Part shown: positions 45,018-54,038 of the stretch, in pieces
Position numbering within the stretch: the first letter of the stretch is position 1
Layout: each line of letters opens with the position of its first letter
Assembly (NCBI GenBank): GCA_965248995.1
Contig: CBDFKY010000016.1
Span: 197,785 to 261,784 of the forward strand
Length of the DNA stretch: 64,000 nt
Source of the DNA: CBDFKY01 sp965248995
GTDB taxonomy: Bacteria > Pseudomonadota > Alphaproteobacteria > Rickettsiales > UBA998
Direction: 5' to 3'
Translations under genes and position numbers: made by a program
The notes under the pieces: generated by a model
What the model was told of the DNA's origin: nothing
Seen by the model: the letters and a program-made list of their open reading frames with translations, nothing else
Database searches by the model: none

Positions 45018-46700
45018 ATGGGGTTGAGACTACATTCGGATTCGGAGTCGATCGTTAAGGCGATCAGCCGGTCGCAGGCCGTCATCCAGTTCAGCATGGA
45101 TGGAACGATCCTGGATGCGAATGAAAATTTCCTGAACGCGATGGGCTATACGCTTGATGAAATTAAAGGCAGGCACCACCGCATGTTTGTCGATCCTGAA
45201 TTCGCTTCCGGACCGGGCTATGAACAATTCTGGACGAGTCTGAAGAAGGGAGAGTATTTTTCGGCGGAATATAAACGTTTTGCCAAAGGGGGCAGAGAAG
45301 TATGGATTCAGGCATCCTACAATCCTGTATTCGATGCCAATAAAAATCCTGTCAAGGTGATAAAATTCGCTACCGATATTACGCAGCAGAAAGCAAAGAA
45401 TGCGGATTATGAAGGAAAAATAAAAGCGATCGGCCGTTCCCAGGCGATCATAGAATTTAATATGGACGGCACGATCATTACGGCGAATGAGAATTTTCTC
45501 GACACGGTGGGCTACACGCTGGAGGAAATCCAGGGCAGGCATCATAGCATGTTCGTCACGAAGGAATATGCGAAAAGTGAAGAATACGACCACTTCTGGG
45601 CCAAGCTGCGGCGCGGTGAATATGAAGGTTCGGAATATAAACGCCTCGCCAAAGGAGACAGGGAAATATGGATTCAGGCATCCTACAACCCTATCTTCAA
45701 CGCCGACCACAAGCCGGTAAAGGTCGTAAAATTCGCGACCGACACTACCGCTCAAAAACTCGAAAATTCCGATTTCCGTGGACAGATCCGGGCGATCAAC
45801 AAATCGCAGGCGGTAATCGAGTTCGATATGGCTGGCAAGATTCTCAATGTAAACGAGAATTTTCTCTCCGCGATGGGCTACGGTCTGGAAGAAGTCAAAG
45901 GGAAAAACCACAGTATGTTCGTACTCCCGGAAGAAAGCGCCTCCGAGCAGTATCGAATGTTCTGGGACAGGTTGCGTAGAGGTGAGTTCGAGGAAAAAGT
46001 ATATTGCCGCGTGGGGCGCGGCGGCAAGCAGGTATGGATTCAGGCAAGCTACAACCCGATTTTCGATTCTGAAAACAGGCCGTACAAAGTGGTGAAATAT
46101 GCGAGCGATATCACAGCCATGATCTCCCTTACCGGCGCCACGGAACAAAACGTGCAAGGTGTCGCCGCCGCCACTGAACAGATGGACGCATCCATTCGTG
46201 AAATCAGTAAGAATATGATGCTTTCGCAGCATTCGACAGCAGAAATCATCGATAAGACCAACATCTCCAACCTGGCGACGCAGAGCCTGTCTGAAACAAT
46301 GAACACAATGGTGAACATCGTGGATATGATCAAGACGATCGCGGGGCAGGTCAATCTCCTGGCGCTCAACGCGACGATTGAAGCGGCACGGGCAGGCGAG
46401 GCCGGAAAAGGATTCGCCGTGGTGGCGCATGAAGTCAAAAGCCTCGCGAAACAGACGGAAGACGCCACGAAAAACATCGAATCACAGATTCACAGCGTTC
46501 ATGGGCTGACGCAGAAAGTAACAACCGGCGTTTCCGAAATACTACGCTCCGCCAACCAGCTAGGGGAATATGTTACCAGCGTGGCTTCCGCCATCGAAGA
46601 ACAGTCCGCCGTAACGTCGGAAATCTCGCAGCGAGCGCAGGAAACCAGCGTCGCGGTCGCTACGATGCTGAAGAAGATACGTAAGCAGGAGGCTGCATAA
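45018..46700 (+). CDS. Soluble methyl-accepting chemotaxis protein with three PAS domains
   Basis: 560 residues with no membrane segment, so a cytoplasmic receptor. Three PAS domains in tandem (about 10-120, 132-242, 254-365) each carry the pattern 'Q..I.F.mdG.I...NENFL...GY.l.E..G..H..Mf' and end in 'R.VWIQASYNP.F......VK..KFA.D'. The signalling domain follows (about 370-560), with the hairpin tip IAGQVNLLALNATIEAARAGEAGKGFAVVA. An excellent AAGGAGG site (45007-45013) precedes the start. PAS-PAS-MCP proteins of the BdlA/Aer-like type sense redox or oxygen. No che genes or flagellar genes are in the window. Confidence 0.92.
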   Translation: MGLRLHSDSESIVKAISRSQAVIQFSMDGTILDANENFLNAMGYTLDEIKGRHHRMFVDPEFASGPGYEQFWTSLKKGEYFSAEYKRFAKGGREVWIQASYNPVFDANKNPVKVIKFATDITQQKAKNADYEGKIKAIGRSQAIIEFNMDGTIITANENFLDTVGYTLEEIQGRHHSMFVTKEYAKSEEYDHFWAKLRRGEYEGSEYKRLAKGDREIWIQASYNPIFNADHKPVKVVKFATDTTAQKLENSDFRGQIRAINKSQAVIEFDMAGKILNVNENFLSAMGYGLEEVKGKNHSMFVLPEESASEQYRMFWDRLRRGEFEEKVYCRVGRGGKQVWIQASYNPIFDSENRPYKVVKYASDITAMISLTGATEQNVQGVAAATEQMDASIREISKNMMLSQHSTAEIIDKTNISNLATQSLSETMNTMVNIVDMIKTIAGQVNLLALNATIEAARAGEAGKGFAVVAHEVKSLAKQTEDATKNIESQIHSVHGLTQKVTTGVSEILRSANQLGEYVTSVASAIEEQSAVTSEISQRAQETSVAVATMLKKIRKQEAA

Positions 46701-46729
46701 TCTTGATAGATGGATTAACCAAGGGAATA

Positions 46730-46817
46730 TGGCGGAATCGGAGGGATTCGAACCCTCGAGAGCTTGCACCCTACACGCTTTCCAAGCGTGCGCCATCGAC
46801 CACTCGGCCACGATTCC
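46730..46817 (-). tRNA. tRNA-Ser(GGA)
   Basis: On the minus strand the acceptor GGAATCG pairs with CGATTCC. The D arm is GCCGAGTGGTCGATGGC. The anticodon arm is CACGC-TTGGAAA-GCGTG with anticodon GGA. A long class II variable arm (TAGGGTGCAAGCTCTC) is followed by a T arm with TTCGAAT, discriminator G and an encoded CCA (46730-46732). It is transcribed against the chemoreceptor and thrS genes. A fragment of its 5' end is repeated at 46898-46927. Confidence 0.97.
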
Positions 46818-46897
46818 GCTGGTGGAACATGAACGAATGGGCGATGATAAGCGCACGCTTATTTACAATGCGAACAATGCCAAGGCATTGCTTCGCG

Positions 46898-46927
46898 GTG
46901 CACCATCGACCACTCGGCCACGATTCC
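46898..46927 (-). repeat. Truncated copy of the tRNA-Ser 5' end
   Basis: Thirty bases repeat tRNA-Ser positions 1-30 (original at 46788-46817) with a single mismatch; the last 24 are identical. No anticodon stem, variable arm or T arm follows. Instead there is a 12-bp imperfect palindrome (46870-46896) and a perfect TAAGCG/CGCTTA hairpin (46848-46861). It is a duplicated or deleted tRNA remnant in the chemoreceptor-thrS interval. The rest of 46928-47047 shows nothing further. Confidence 0.85.
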
Positions 46928-47047
46928 AGAAACAAGGATTAGCTCTGTAGCATCGGCAATCGCGCAAGTCAAAGACTGTGTGAAGGGGAACGCCTTTTCC
47001 TGCACTAAGCCCTTGCGTTTTGCAGGTAACCTTGTTAGCCCTGAACC

Positions 47048-49021
47048 ATGACGCTTTCCCCTTCCTCCCCGCATTCGGCCAGCCTGTTTCACGTCACCCT
47101 GCCGGACGGCAGCGTGCGCAGTTTCGATTCGCCGCCGACCGGATTTACGGTGGCGGAATCCATCGGCGCCGGGTTAAGCAAGGCCGCAATCGCCATGAAA
47201 GTGGATGGCATGCAGCGCGATCTTTCCGAACCGTTGCAGGACGGGGCGAATGTCGCGCTGCTCACGGTAAAGGATCCGGAAGGACTGGATATCATGCGTC
47301 ATACGTTGACGGCGCAGGTGCTGGCGCTGGCGCTGAAAGAACTCTATCCCGCCGCGACACTGGCGATCGGCCCGACGATCGAGCATGGGTTTTACTACGA
47401 TATCGATCTTGAGGAACGCATCGTTCCGGAAGACCTGCCGATTATCGAGGCGCGTATGAAAGAGATCATCGCGCGCGGTATGACGGTGGCCCGTGAAATG
47501 TGGCCGCGTGACGATGCGATTGCCTTGTTTGAACAGCGCGGCGAAAAATATAAGGCGGAACTTATCCGCGCTGCCGCCGCGAATGACACGACCGAGGCTG
47601 GTAAAATATCGCTTTATCGCCAAGGCGAAGGAGAAGATGCGTTCGTTGACCTTTGCCGCGGCCCGCATGTGCCGCATTTCAGCAAATTAAGCACCGCCTT
47701 CACCCTCACGCGGATCTCGGGGGCTTACTGGCGCGGCGATAGTAAAAACAAAATGCTGCAACGGATTTATGGCGTGGCGTTCGCAGATGCCAAGCAGCTT
47801 CAGGCCCACCTTACTATGCTGGAGGAAGCGGAAAAGCGCGACCACCGCAAACTCGGGCGGGAACTCGGACTGTTTCACTTTCAGGAGGAGGCGCAGGGAC
47901 AGGTGTTCTGGCATGACAAGGGCTGGACGCTCTACCGGCTGTTGGAAGATTATATACGCCGCGCCATCCGGGCCGACGGTTATATCGAGGTGAAGACTCC
48001 GATGCTGGTGGACAGGTCGTTGTGGGAGAAATCCGGTCACTGGGAAAAATTCCGCGAGAATATGTTCACCATCGAGGATGATCAAAACGTCCTCGCCATC
48101 AAACCGATGAACTGCCCCTGCCACGTGCAGATCTTCAATCAGGGAATCACGTCCTACCGCGAACTGCCGATACGCATGGCGGAATTCGGTTCCTGCCATC
48201 GCAATGAAGCCACCGGCGCACTGCACGGCCTGATGCGGGTGCGGGCAATGGTGCAGGACGACGCGCATATTTTCTGTACCGAAGCGCAGATCGCCTCCGA
48301 AACCGAGCGTTTCTGCCACCTGTTGCAGAATGTTTACGCCACGCTGGGGTTCGACGCGTTCGACGTGAAACTGGCGACCCGTCCAGAAAAGCGGGCCGGA
48401 TCGGATGCGACCTGGGACAAGGCGGAAAAGGCCCTGGCCGACGCGGTGACGCAGGCCGGTCTTTCCTTCAGCGTCGAAGTGGGGGAAGGGGCTTTTTACG
48501 GTCCTAAACTGGAATTTCATTTGAAGGATTCGATCGGACGAAGCTGGCAATGCGGCACTCTGCAGCTCGATTTCGTTCTCCCTGAACGATTGAACGCGAA
48601 TTATATCGGTGACGACGGCGCGAAGCATCGCCCGGTCATGTTGCACCGGGCGATTCTGGGCTCGATGGAACGGTTCATCGGTATCTTGATTGAAAACTAC
48701 GCCGGAAAATTCCCTTTCTGGCTGACGCCAATCCAGGTGGCCGTGGTAACTATAACAAGCGCTCAGGACGTTTATGCGGAAGAAGTGGTGTCTGCCCTAC
48801 AGCAGGTGGGCATACGGACCATCAAGGATATCTCACCCGATAAGATCAATTATAAGGTAAGGGAGCATTCCAACGCAAAAATTCCCGTTATTTTAGCTGT
48901 GGGAGGCCGTGAGCAGGAAAATCGTACCGTGGCGGTTCGACGGCTGGGGAGCAATGAGCAAAAAGTTTTACCGCTGACGGAAGTCGTCGCACTCCTCACA
49001 ATAGAGGGAAAGGTACCGTAA
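47048..49021 (+). CDS. thrS: Threonine--tRNA ligase
   Basis: 657 residues, complete. The N-terminal TGS domain (about 14-75: VTLPDGSVRSFDSP...GLSKAAIAMKVDG) and the editing domain with IEHGFYYDID are present; the usual HxxxH and SxHC editing motifs read FVDLCRGPHV. The catalytic core has zinc ligands in MNCPCHVQIF, SCHRNEATGALHG and VMLHRAILGSMERF. The C-terminal anticodon domain follows. It starts directly after the tRNA-Ser region with no visible T-box-like leader. Confidence 0.97.
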   Translation: MTLSPSSPHSASLFHVTLPDGSVRSFDSPPTGFTVAESIGAGLSKAAIAMKVDGMQRDLSEPLQDGANVALLTVKDPEGLDIMRHTLTAQVLALALKELYPAATLAIGPTIEHGFYYDIDLEERIVPEDLPIIEARMKEIIARGMTVAREMWPRDDAIALFEQRGEKYKAELIRAAAANDTTEAGKISLYRQGEGEDAFVDLCRGPHVPHFSKLSTAFTLTRISGAYWRGDSKNKMLQRIYGVAFADAKQLQAHLTMLEEAEKRDHRKLGRELGLFHFQEEAQGQVFWHDKGWTLYRLLEDYIRRAIRADGYIEVKTPMLVDRSLWEKSGHWEKFRENMFTIEDDQNVLAIKPMNCPCHVQIFNQGITSYRELPIRMAEFGSCHRNEATGALHGLMRVRAMVQDDAHIFCTEAQIASETERFCHLLQNVYATLGFDAFDVKLATRPEKRAGSDATWDKAEKALADAVTQAGLSFSVEVGEGAFYGPKLEFHLKDSIGRSWQCGTLQLDFVLPERLNANYIGDDGAKHRPVMLHRAILGSMERFIGILIENYAGKFPFWLTPIQVAVVTITSAQDVYAEEVVSALQQVGIRTIKDISPDKINYKVREHSNAKIPVILAVGGREQENRTVAVRRLGSNEQKVLPLTEVVALLTIEGKVP

Positions 49022-49064
49022 AACGTGTTCTTTAAGACGATCTTTTAAAGATTGGCGCTGTTTT

Positions 49065-49094
49065 TTGACAAGTGAAACCGGCAGAGGATGGAAT
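49065..49094 (+). promoter_or_regulatory. Candidate promoter before ftsK
   Basis: TTGACA at 49065-49070 is a perfect -35 element, with TGGAAT at 49089-49094 as a weak -10 after an 18-base spacer, about 58 bases upstream of ftsK. It fits the 130-base gap after thrS, but the -10 match is only four of six. Confidence 0.35.
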
Positions 49095-49151
49095 GAATCA
49101 TTCGAAATTGATAGGATAAAAAATCAATACACTGATGTTGAGCATAATTGA

Positions 49152-51464
49152 ATGATTGGGATATCCGCTTTATCAGGACATATGTCCTACGGCATGAAGA
49201 AACGTACCTCACAGTCCGCCGGACTGGGATGCATATTCGCTGCGTTGTTTCTATTTCTCTCCCTTATCAGTTATCACAGCGGCGACCCGTCGCTTAATCG
49301 CGCCTCCACCGCCCCTACCGCGAATATGATGGGACAACCGGGAGCGATTATCGCCGACCTGATGTTGCAGCTTTTCGGGGTCGGGTCGCTAATGATCGTC
49401 ATGATGACCGCGGCCTGGGGCTGGCGCCTGATGATTGATCAGCGGCTCACCCGCCCGGCGCTGCGCTGCATGACGATGATGGTCTCACTGATCACCTTTT
49501 CCGTCGTCATGTTTTTCATACCCGCCCCTTCGGCATGGCTGTTCAACAGCGGCCTTGGCGGAAATCTGGGGATGCTTGTCTCTCTCGCCTGCTCGCATAT
49601 GATACCGTCGCCGGTCATCCTCGCTGTTGCCGCAGTCTTGTGCGCTGCTTCAACGTTTTACGGGCTGGCCATACGGCGGGATGAGTGGGAAAGCATACGC
49701 GAAAAAACGCAAAGGACCGTAAAATCAGGGATGGAGGCGGGACGCCGCCTCCATCGACAGATTACCGGAAACAGGGAAACACTCTCTGATCTTCGTCAAA
49801 CTTCCCTGCAGGTGAATCCCATTCATCGCCCGGAAATAAAAACGACAGTGGAACAGAACAAATCCTCATCCGCCAAACCGGTGCGGCATGTCAATGTCAG
49901 TGGACAGGAAGCGACGAAAAGCAGGCAACCTTCTTTCGAACTGCGTCACAAGAAAGGGGATTTTGAACTGCCCGCCTGTTCCCTGCTGACGGATGTTCCC
50001 CGGACAAAACAGGTCAACATCAACGCGGAAGCGCTTAAGCAGAATGCGTCCATGCTTGAATCCGTATTGAAGGATTTCGGGGTGAATGGTGAAATCATCA
50101 ACATTCATCCCGGCCCTGTGGTGACTCTTTATGAACTGGAACCTTCTCCGGGAACCAAATCTTCCCGCGTGATAGGACTGGCGGATGACATCGCCCGCTC
50201 CATGAGTGCGGTATCTACGCGTATCTCTGTCATACCTGGCCGCAACGCTCTGGGGATAGAGCTTCCCAATACCACGCGCCAGACCGTTTACATGCGCGAG
50301 ATTCTGGAACATGAAATTTTCAGTAAAACGAAAGCGCATCTCCCGATGGCGCTCGGAAAAAACATCGGTGGTGAACCGATCGTGGCGGACCTCGCCAAAA
50401 TGCCGCATCTGCTGGTAGCGGGAACGACGGGCTCCGGAAAATCGGTCGCCATCAATACGATGATCACTTCATTGCTCTACCACCATACGCCGGAAACCTG
50501 CAAATTTATCATGATCGATCCCAAGATGCTGGAGCTTTCCGTCTACAACGATATTCCGCATCTGTTGACTCCGGTGGTGACGGAACCTGCAAAAGCGGTA
50601 GTGGCGCTGAAATGGACGGTCAAGGAAATGGAAAACCGCTATCGCGCCATGGCCGGCCTCGGCGTACGCAATATCGAAAATTACAATAAACGTATCGTAG
50701 AAGCGAAGCGTACCGGTGAAATGCTGACGCGTGAAGTCCAGACGGGTTTCGATGCGGATACGGGCCGTCCTGTCTACGAACGTCAGGAACTGGATAACAC
50801 ACCGCTTCCCTTTATCGTGGTCGTGGTGGACGAAATGGCGGATCTCATGCTGGTCGCCGGGAAAGATATCGAAGGGTCTATCCAGCGGCTGGCACAGATG
50901 GCGCGCGCCGCAGGGATACACATCATCATGGCGACGCAGCGTCCTTCCGTAGACGTGATTACGGGGGTCATCAAGGCGAATTTTCCGACTCGCATCAGTT
51001 TTCAGGTCACGTCGAAAATCGACAGCCGTACCATTCTGGGTGAACAGGGAGCGGAACAGCTGCTGGGGCAGGGGGATATGCTCTACATGGTGGGTGGGGG
51101 GCGTATCCTTCGGGTACACGGCCCTTTCATCAGTGATTCCGAAGTGGAGGATATCGTCACGCATCTTAAAAAACAGGGCGTTCCGGAATATATCGAGGAA
51201 GTTACCCGCGATGATAGCGCCGAAGGTGAGGGAGCCGGTGATGACGGCGCCGACGAGACCGAGGAAGACAGGCTCCTTTATGATCGTGCGGTCGCCATCG
51301 TGGCACGTGACCGAAAAGCCTCAACCAGTTATATTCAGCGTTGCCTGAAAATCGGCTATAACCGGGCCGCCACGTTGATCGAGCGTATGGAGCGCGATGG
51401 CGTGGTCAGCAGCGCTAACCATGTCGGCAAGCGGGAAGTGCTTGTACCGGAATCCCGTGATTGA
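49152..51464 (+). CDS. ftsK: DNA translocase FtsK
   Basis: Septal motor that pumps the chromosome terminus and activates XerCD. Of 770 residues, four hydrophobic helices lie in the first 180, followed by a short polar linker (about 180-280). The motor has AGTTGSGKSVAINTMI (Walker A), VVVVDEMADLMLVAGKDIE (Walker B) and ATQRPSVDVITGVIKANFPTRI. A winged-helix gamma domain forms the end (STSYIQRCLKIGYNRAATLIERME). The linker is much shorter than in E. coli, as usual in alphaproteobacteria. ATG codons at 49152 and 49182 are alternative starts. Confidence 0.95.
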   Translation: MIGISALSGHMSYGMKKRTSQSAGLGCIFAALFLFLSLISYHSGDPSLNRASTAPTANMMGQPGAIIADLMLQLFGVGSLMIVMMTAAWGWRLMIDQRLTRPALRCMTMMVSLITFSVVMFFIPAPSAWLFNSGLGGNLGMLVSLACSHMIPSPVILAVAAVLCAASTFYGLAIRRDEWESIREKTQRTVKSGMEAGRRLHRQITGNRETLSDLRQTSLQVNPIHRPEIKTTVEQNKSSSAKPVRHVNVSGQEATKSRQPSFELRHKKGDFELPACSLLTDVPRTKQVNINAEALKQNASMLESVLKDFGVNGEIINIHPGPVVTLYELEPSPGTKSSRVIGLADDIARSMSAVSTRISVIPGRNALGIELPNTTRQTVYMREILEHEIFSKTKAHLPMALGKNIGGEPIVADLAKMPHLLVAGTTGSGKSVAINTMITSLLYHHTPETCKFIMIDPKMLELSVYNDIPHLLTPVVTEPAKAVVALKWTVKEMENRYRAMAGLGVRNIENYNKRIVEAKRTGEMLTREVQTGFDADTGRPVYERQELDNTPLPFIVVVVDEMADLMLVAGKDIEGSIQRLAQMARAAGIHIIMATQRPSVDVITGVIKANFPTRISFQVTSKIDSRTILGEQGAEQLLGQGDMLYMVGGGRILRVHGPFISDSEVEDIVTHLKKQGVPEYIEEVTRDDSAEGEGAGDDGADETEEDRLLYDRAVAIVARDRKASTSYIQRCLKIGYNRAATLIERMERDGVVSSANHVGKREVLVPESRD

Positions 51465-51541
51465 CAGGAATGGAAAATAATGCAACGCTGTTTTTTAAGT
51501 AATTGGTCGCATAATAGTTGTAAAATAGTAGGAAGGTGACA

Positions 51542-52501
51542 ATGATTATACTTGGCGTGCCACTATGGTTCTGGCTGTTCTTTTTCGTGGTCGTCATCGT
51601 TCTGCTTGGATTTGATCTTGGAATCCTGAATAAAAAGGATCGAGAAATTACGATTAAGGAGAGCATCCGACTCTCCGCATTCTACATTACCATGGGACTG
51701 TTGTTCGGCCTGTTCGTGTGGGCGGAGCGCGGCTCTTACTTCGCATTCCAGTATTATACCGGATTCATCCTGGAGAAAACGCTCTCCATGGATAATATTT
51801 TCGTCATTTCCATGATTTTCAGCTATTTCGCGATTCCGCGACAATATCAGCATCGTGTGCTTTTCTGGGGAATTCTCGGCGTTATCATCCTGAGGGGAAT
51901 TTTTATCGGGGTAGGGGCCGCCATCGTCGCTCAGTTTGAATGGGTACTTTATATCTTCGCGGCATTCCTGGTATTTACCGGCGTAAAAATGCTTTTCGCA
52001 GGCGATGAGGATGAGGCGGCGGATTTCAGTGACAATAAAATTTTCAAATTTTTAAGCCGCCGATATAATGTGACCGACCAGATTCACGGTAATGCCTTCG
52101 TCGTGAATAAGCCCCATCCGGAAACTGGGAAGGTGACACGCTATATTACCCCCTTGCTGGTATCATTGGTGATCATCGAATTTACCGACGTCATCTTCGC
52201 ACTGGACTCCATTCCGGCCATCTTTTCCATCACCACGGACACGTTCGTCATCTACACCAGCAATATTTTCGCCATACTGGGATTGCGGGCGATGTACTTT
52301 TTGCTTTCAGCCATGATCGCACGGTTCGAATATCTTAAATACGCCATCTCCATCCTGCTGGTATTTATCGGATCAAAAATATTTTTCGCCAAATTCCTCT
52401 TTCCCGAGACCGGTAAGTTTCCCGCCGACCTTTCTTTGGGAATTACCTTGGCGATCTTGACGACAGGTGTGGTGATTTCCCTCAGGAAAACGAAACATTG
52501 A
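51542..52501 (+). CDS. TerC-family membrane protein (Alx-like)
   Basis: 319 residues from the ATG at 51542, preceded by AGGAAGG at good spacing; a GTG at 51536 lies inside that site. Eight to nine helices carry the conserved acidic motifs EKTLSMDNIFVISMIF and VIIEFTDVIFALDSIPAIFSIT. Members export Mn2+ or support tellurite resistance and protein secretion. The Mn2+ yybP-ykoY riboswitch often found before such genes is absent: only 77 bases separate it from ftsK. Confidence 0.92.
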   Translation: MIILGVPLWFWLFFFVVVIVLLGFDLGILNKKDREITIKESIRLSAFYITMGLLFGLFVWAERGSYFAFQYYTGFILEKTLSMDNIFVISMIFSYFAIPRQYQHRVLFWGILGVIILRGIFIGVGAAIVAQFEWVLYIFAAFLVFTGVKMLFAGDEDEAADFSDNKIFKFLSRRYNVTDQIHGNAFVVNKPHPETGKVTRYITPLLVSLVIIEFTDVIFALDSIPAIFSITTDTFVIYTSNIFAILGLRAMYFLLSAMIARFEYLKYAISILLVFIGSKIFFAKFLFPETGKFPADLSLGITLAILTTGVVISLRKTKH

Positions 52502-52572
52502 ATAAATTCGGGCCAGTTGATATACTGGCTACCGTGTAAAGTTTTAGTCGAAAACATTCAAAGGAGAGCTCT

Positions 52573-53175
52573 ATGCAGGTGATTGTTTCAGGTAAACAGG
52601 TGGACGTGGGTGACTCACTGCGTGTGTATATCGAAGAAAAACTTTCCGTAGGCGTTGCGAAATATGTGGACCGGATCAATACGCTTAAAGTCATCCTTTC
52701 CAAGGAAGGGCACGCGTTTCGCGTGGATATCTCAGGTAATTTAGGTACGCATTCCGGTCTAAGCCTGCAATCGCGCACCGAGGCTTCGGATCCTTACGGC
52801 GCTTTCGATGCGGCGGCGGCAAAAATCGAGAAACAGTTGCGGCGCTATAAAAGGCAGATCACCAACCACCATAACAGCAAAACCCCGGAGGAACTGGCCT
52901 TCAAAAGGATGTCCGGAACACATTACGTGATTTCCTCCGAAGATGAGAAGGAGGAATCATCCATCGATAATCCGTTGATTATCGCCGAAAATGATACGCA
53001 TATCGAACATTTGACGGTAAGCGACGCCGTCATGCGCATGGACTTGGGAGAATTGCCTGCATTGTTATTTATCAACGCGGCGAGCGATAAACTCAACATG
53101 ATTTATCGCCGTCCTGACGGACATATTGCCTGGGTATCGCCCGATGTCGGGGATGCGGTGACGAAAGCGGCCTGA
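52573..53175 (+). CDS. hpf: Long-form ribosome hibernation promoting factor
   Basis: 200 residues: an N-terminal HPF/RaiA domain (about 1-100, MQVIVSGKQVDVGDSLRVYIEEKLS) and the C-terminal dimerisation domain (about 140-200, PALLFINAASDKLNMIYRRPDGHIAWVSP). They are joined by a charged linker. Long HPF joins two 70S ribosomes into 100S dimers in stationary phase. It has an AAGGAG site and is followed 11 bases later by rapZ. In many proteobacteria rpoN, ptsN and hprK lie beside hpf; none do here. Confidence 0.92.
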   Translation: MQVIVSGKQVDVGDSLRVYIEEKLSVGVAKYVDRINTLKVILSKEGHAFRVDISGNLGTHSGLSLQSRTEASDPYGAFDAAAAKIEKQLRRYKRQITNHHNSKTPEELAFKRMSGTHYVISSEDEKEESSIDNPLIIAENDTHIEHLTVSDAVMRMDLGELPALLFINAASDKLNMIYRRPDGHIAWVSPDVGDAVTKAA

Positions 53176-53186
53176 TCCGAACGCTG

Positions 53187-54038
53187 ATGCAGCTCATTTT
53201 GATTACCGGACATTCGGGGGCGGGCAAGTCCGTTGCGCTGAAGGCATGTGAAGATCTTGGCTTCGCATGTATGGATAATATACCGATGGCGGTTATTTCC
53301 TCCGTCATCGAAGCGGTGGAACACCGCATCAAACGCTTGGCGATCTGTTCGGATATACGCAGTCCGGATTTTGATTCGGATCTTTTTTTGAAAGAGTTGG
53401 AAGTGCTCAAAGCACGGTATCAGTGTAAACTCTGGTTTTTAACCTGCCAGACAGACGTGCTCATAGCCCGCTATAACGCTACGAAACACCGGCATCCTTT
53501 ATATAAAGAAAACTCGATCATCGAGAGTCTTCAACAGGAACGGCAGTTACTGGAACCGTTGCGCATGACGGCGGATGAAATGATTGATACCAGCAGTTTT
53601 AATCCACATGCCCTAAAACATTATCTTTCTCATCTTACTGATACGGTTTCAGGAAATTTATCGGTTCAGTTACTGTCTTTCTCTTATCAAAACGGACTGC
53701 CGCAGAATGCCGACATGGTGTTTGACGTGCGTTTTTTAAAAAACCCTTATTACGATGCCTCTTTAAAAATCTGCACGGGAAAAGATGAAGGCGTTGCAAA
53801 ATTCATTGAGGAAGATGAGCATCTTTCTATATTCTTCAATCACCTGAAAAACCTGTTTTTCTTTTTACTGCCTCTTTATCAGCTGGAAGGAAAAAGTTAT
53901 CTTACTCTAGCCTTCGGTTGCACCGGGGGACGCCACCGGTCTGTCTACATCTGCGAAACATTGCGCAAATACTTCAAAACCACGTTAAACATGAGCGTTA
54001 CAGTGCTTCATCGCGAACTGGAACATCAGGCAGCTTGA
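53187..54038 (+). CDS. rapZ: RNase adapter RapZ
   Basis: Nucleotide-binding protein of 283 residues. The N-terminal P-loop is ITGHSGAGKSVALKACEDLGF, followed by MDNIPMAVISSVI, DIRSPDF and TKHRHPL. The C-terminal RNA- or ligand-binding domain has DVRFLKNPYYD, AFGCTGGRHRSVYICETL and a histidine near the end. In enterobacteria it guides RNase E to GlmZ and senses glucosamine-6-phosphate; in alphaproteobacteria the role is less clear. It forms a pair with hpf and overlaps the convergent arsR-type gene by 13 bases. Confidence 0.92.
   Translation: MQLILITGHSGAGKSVALKACEDLGFACMDNIPMAVISSVIEAVEHRIKRLAICSDIRSPDFDSDLFLKELEVLKARYQCKLWFLTCQTDVLIARYNATKHRHPLYKENSIIESLQQERQLLEPLRMTADEMIDTSSFNPHALKHYLSHLTDTVSGNLSVQLLSFSYQNGLPQNADMVFDVRFLKNPYYDASLKICTGKDEGVAKFIEEDEHLSIFFNHLKNLFFFLLPLYQLEGKSYLTLAFGCTGGRHRSVYICETLRKYFKTTLNMSVTVLHRELEHQAA

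Noticed and set aside
46788..46927. Integration (att) site of a mobile element in tRNA-Ser
   Set aside because: The repeated part is the 5' end rather than the 3' end, the repeats are only 110 bases apart, and there is no integrase.
49029..49051. TCTTTAA/TTAAAGA hairpin after thrS as a terminator
   Set aside because: Short AU-only stem with no directly following U-run.
51465..51541. Manganese (yybP-ykoY) riboswitch before terC
   Set aside because: Only 77 bases separate ftsK and terC, and no conserved loop motifs are seen.
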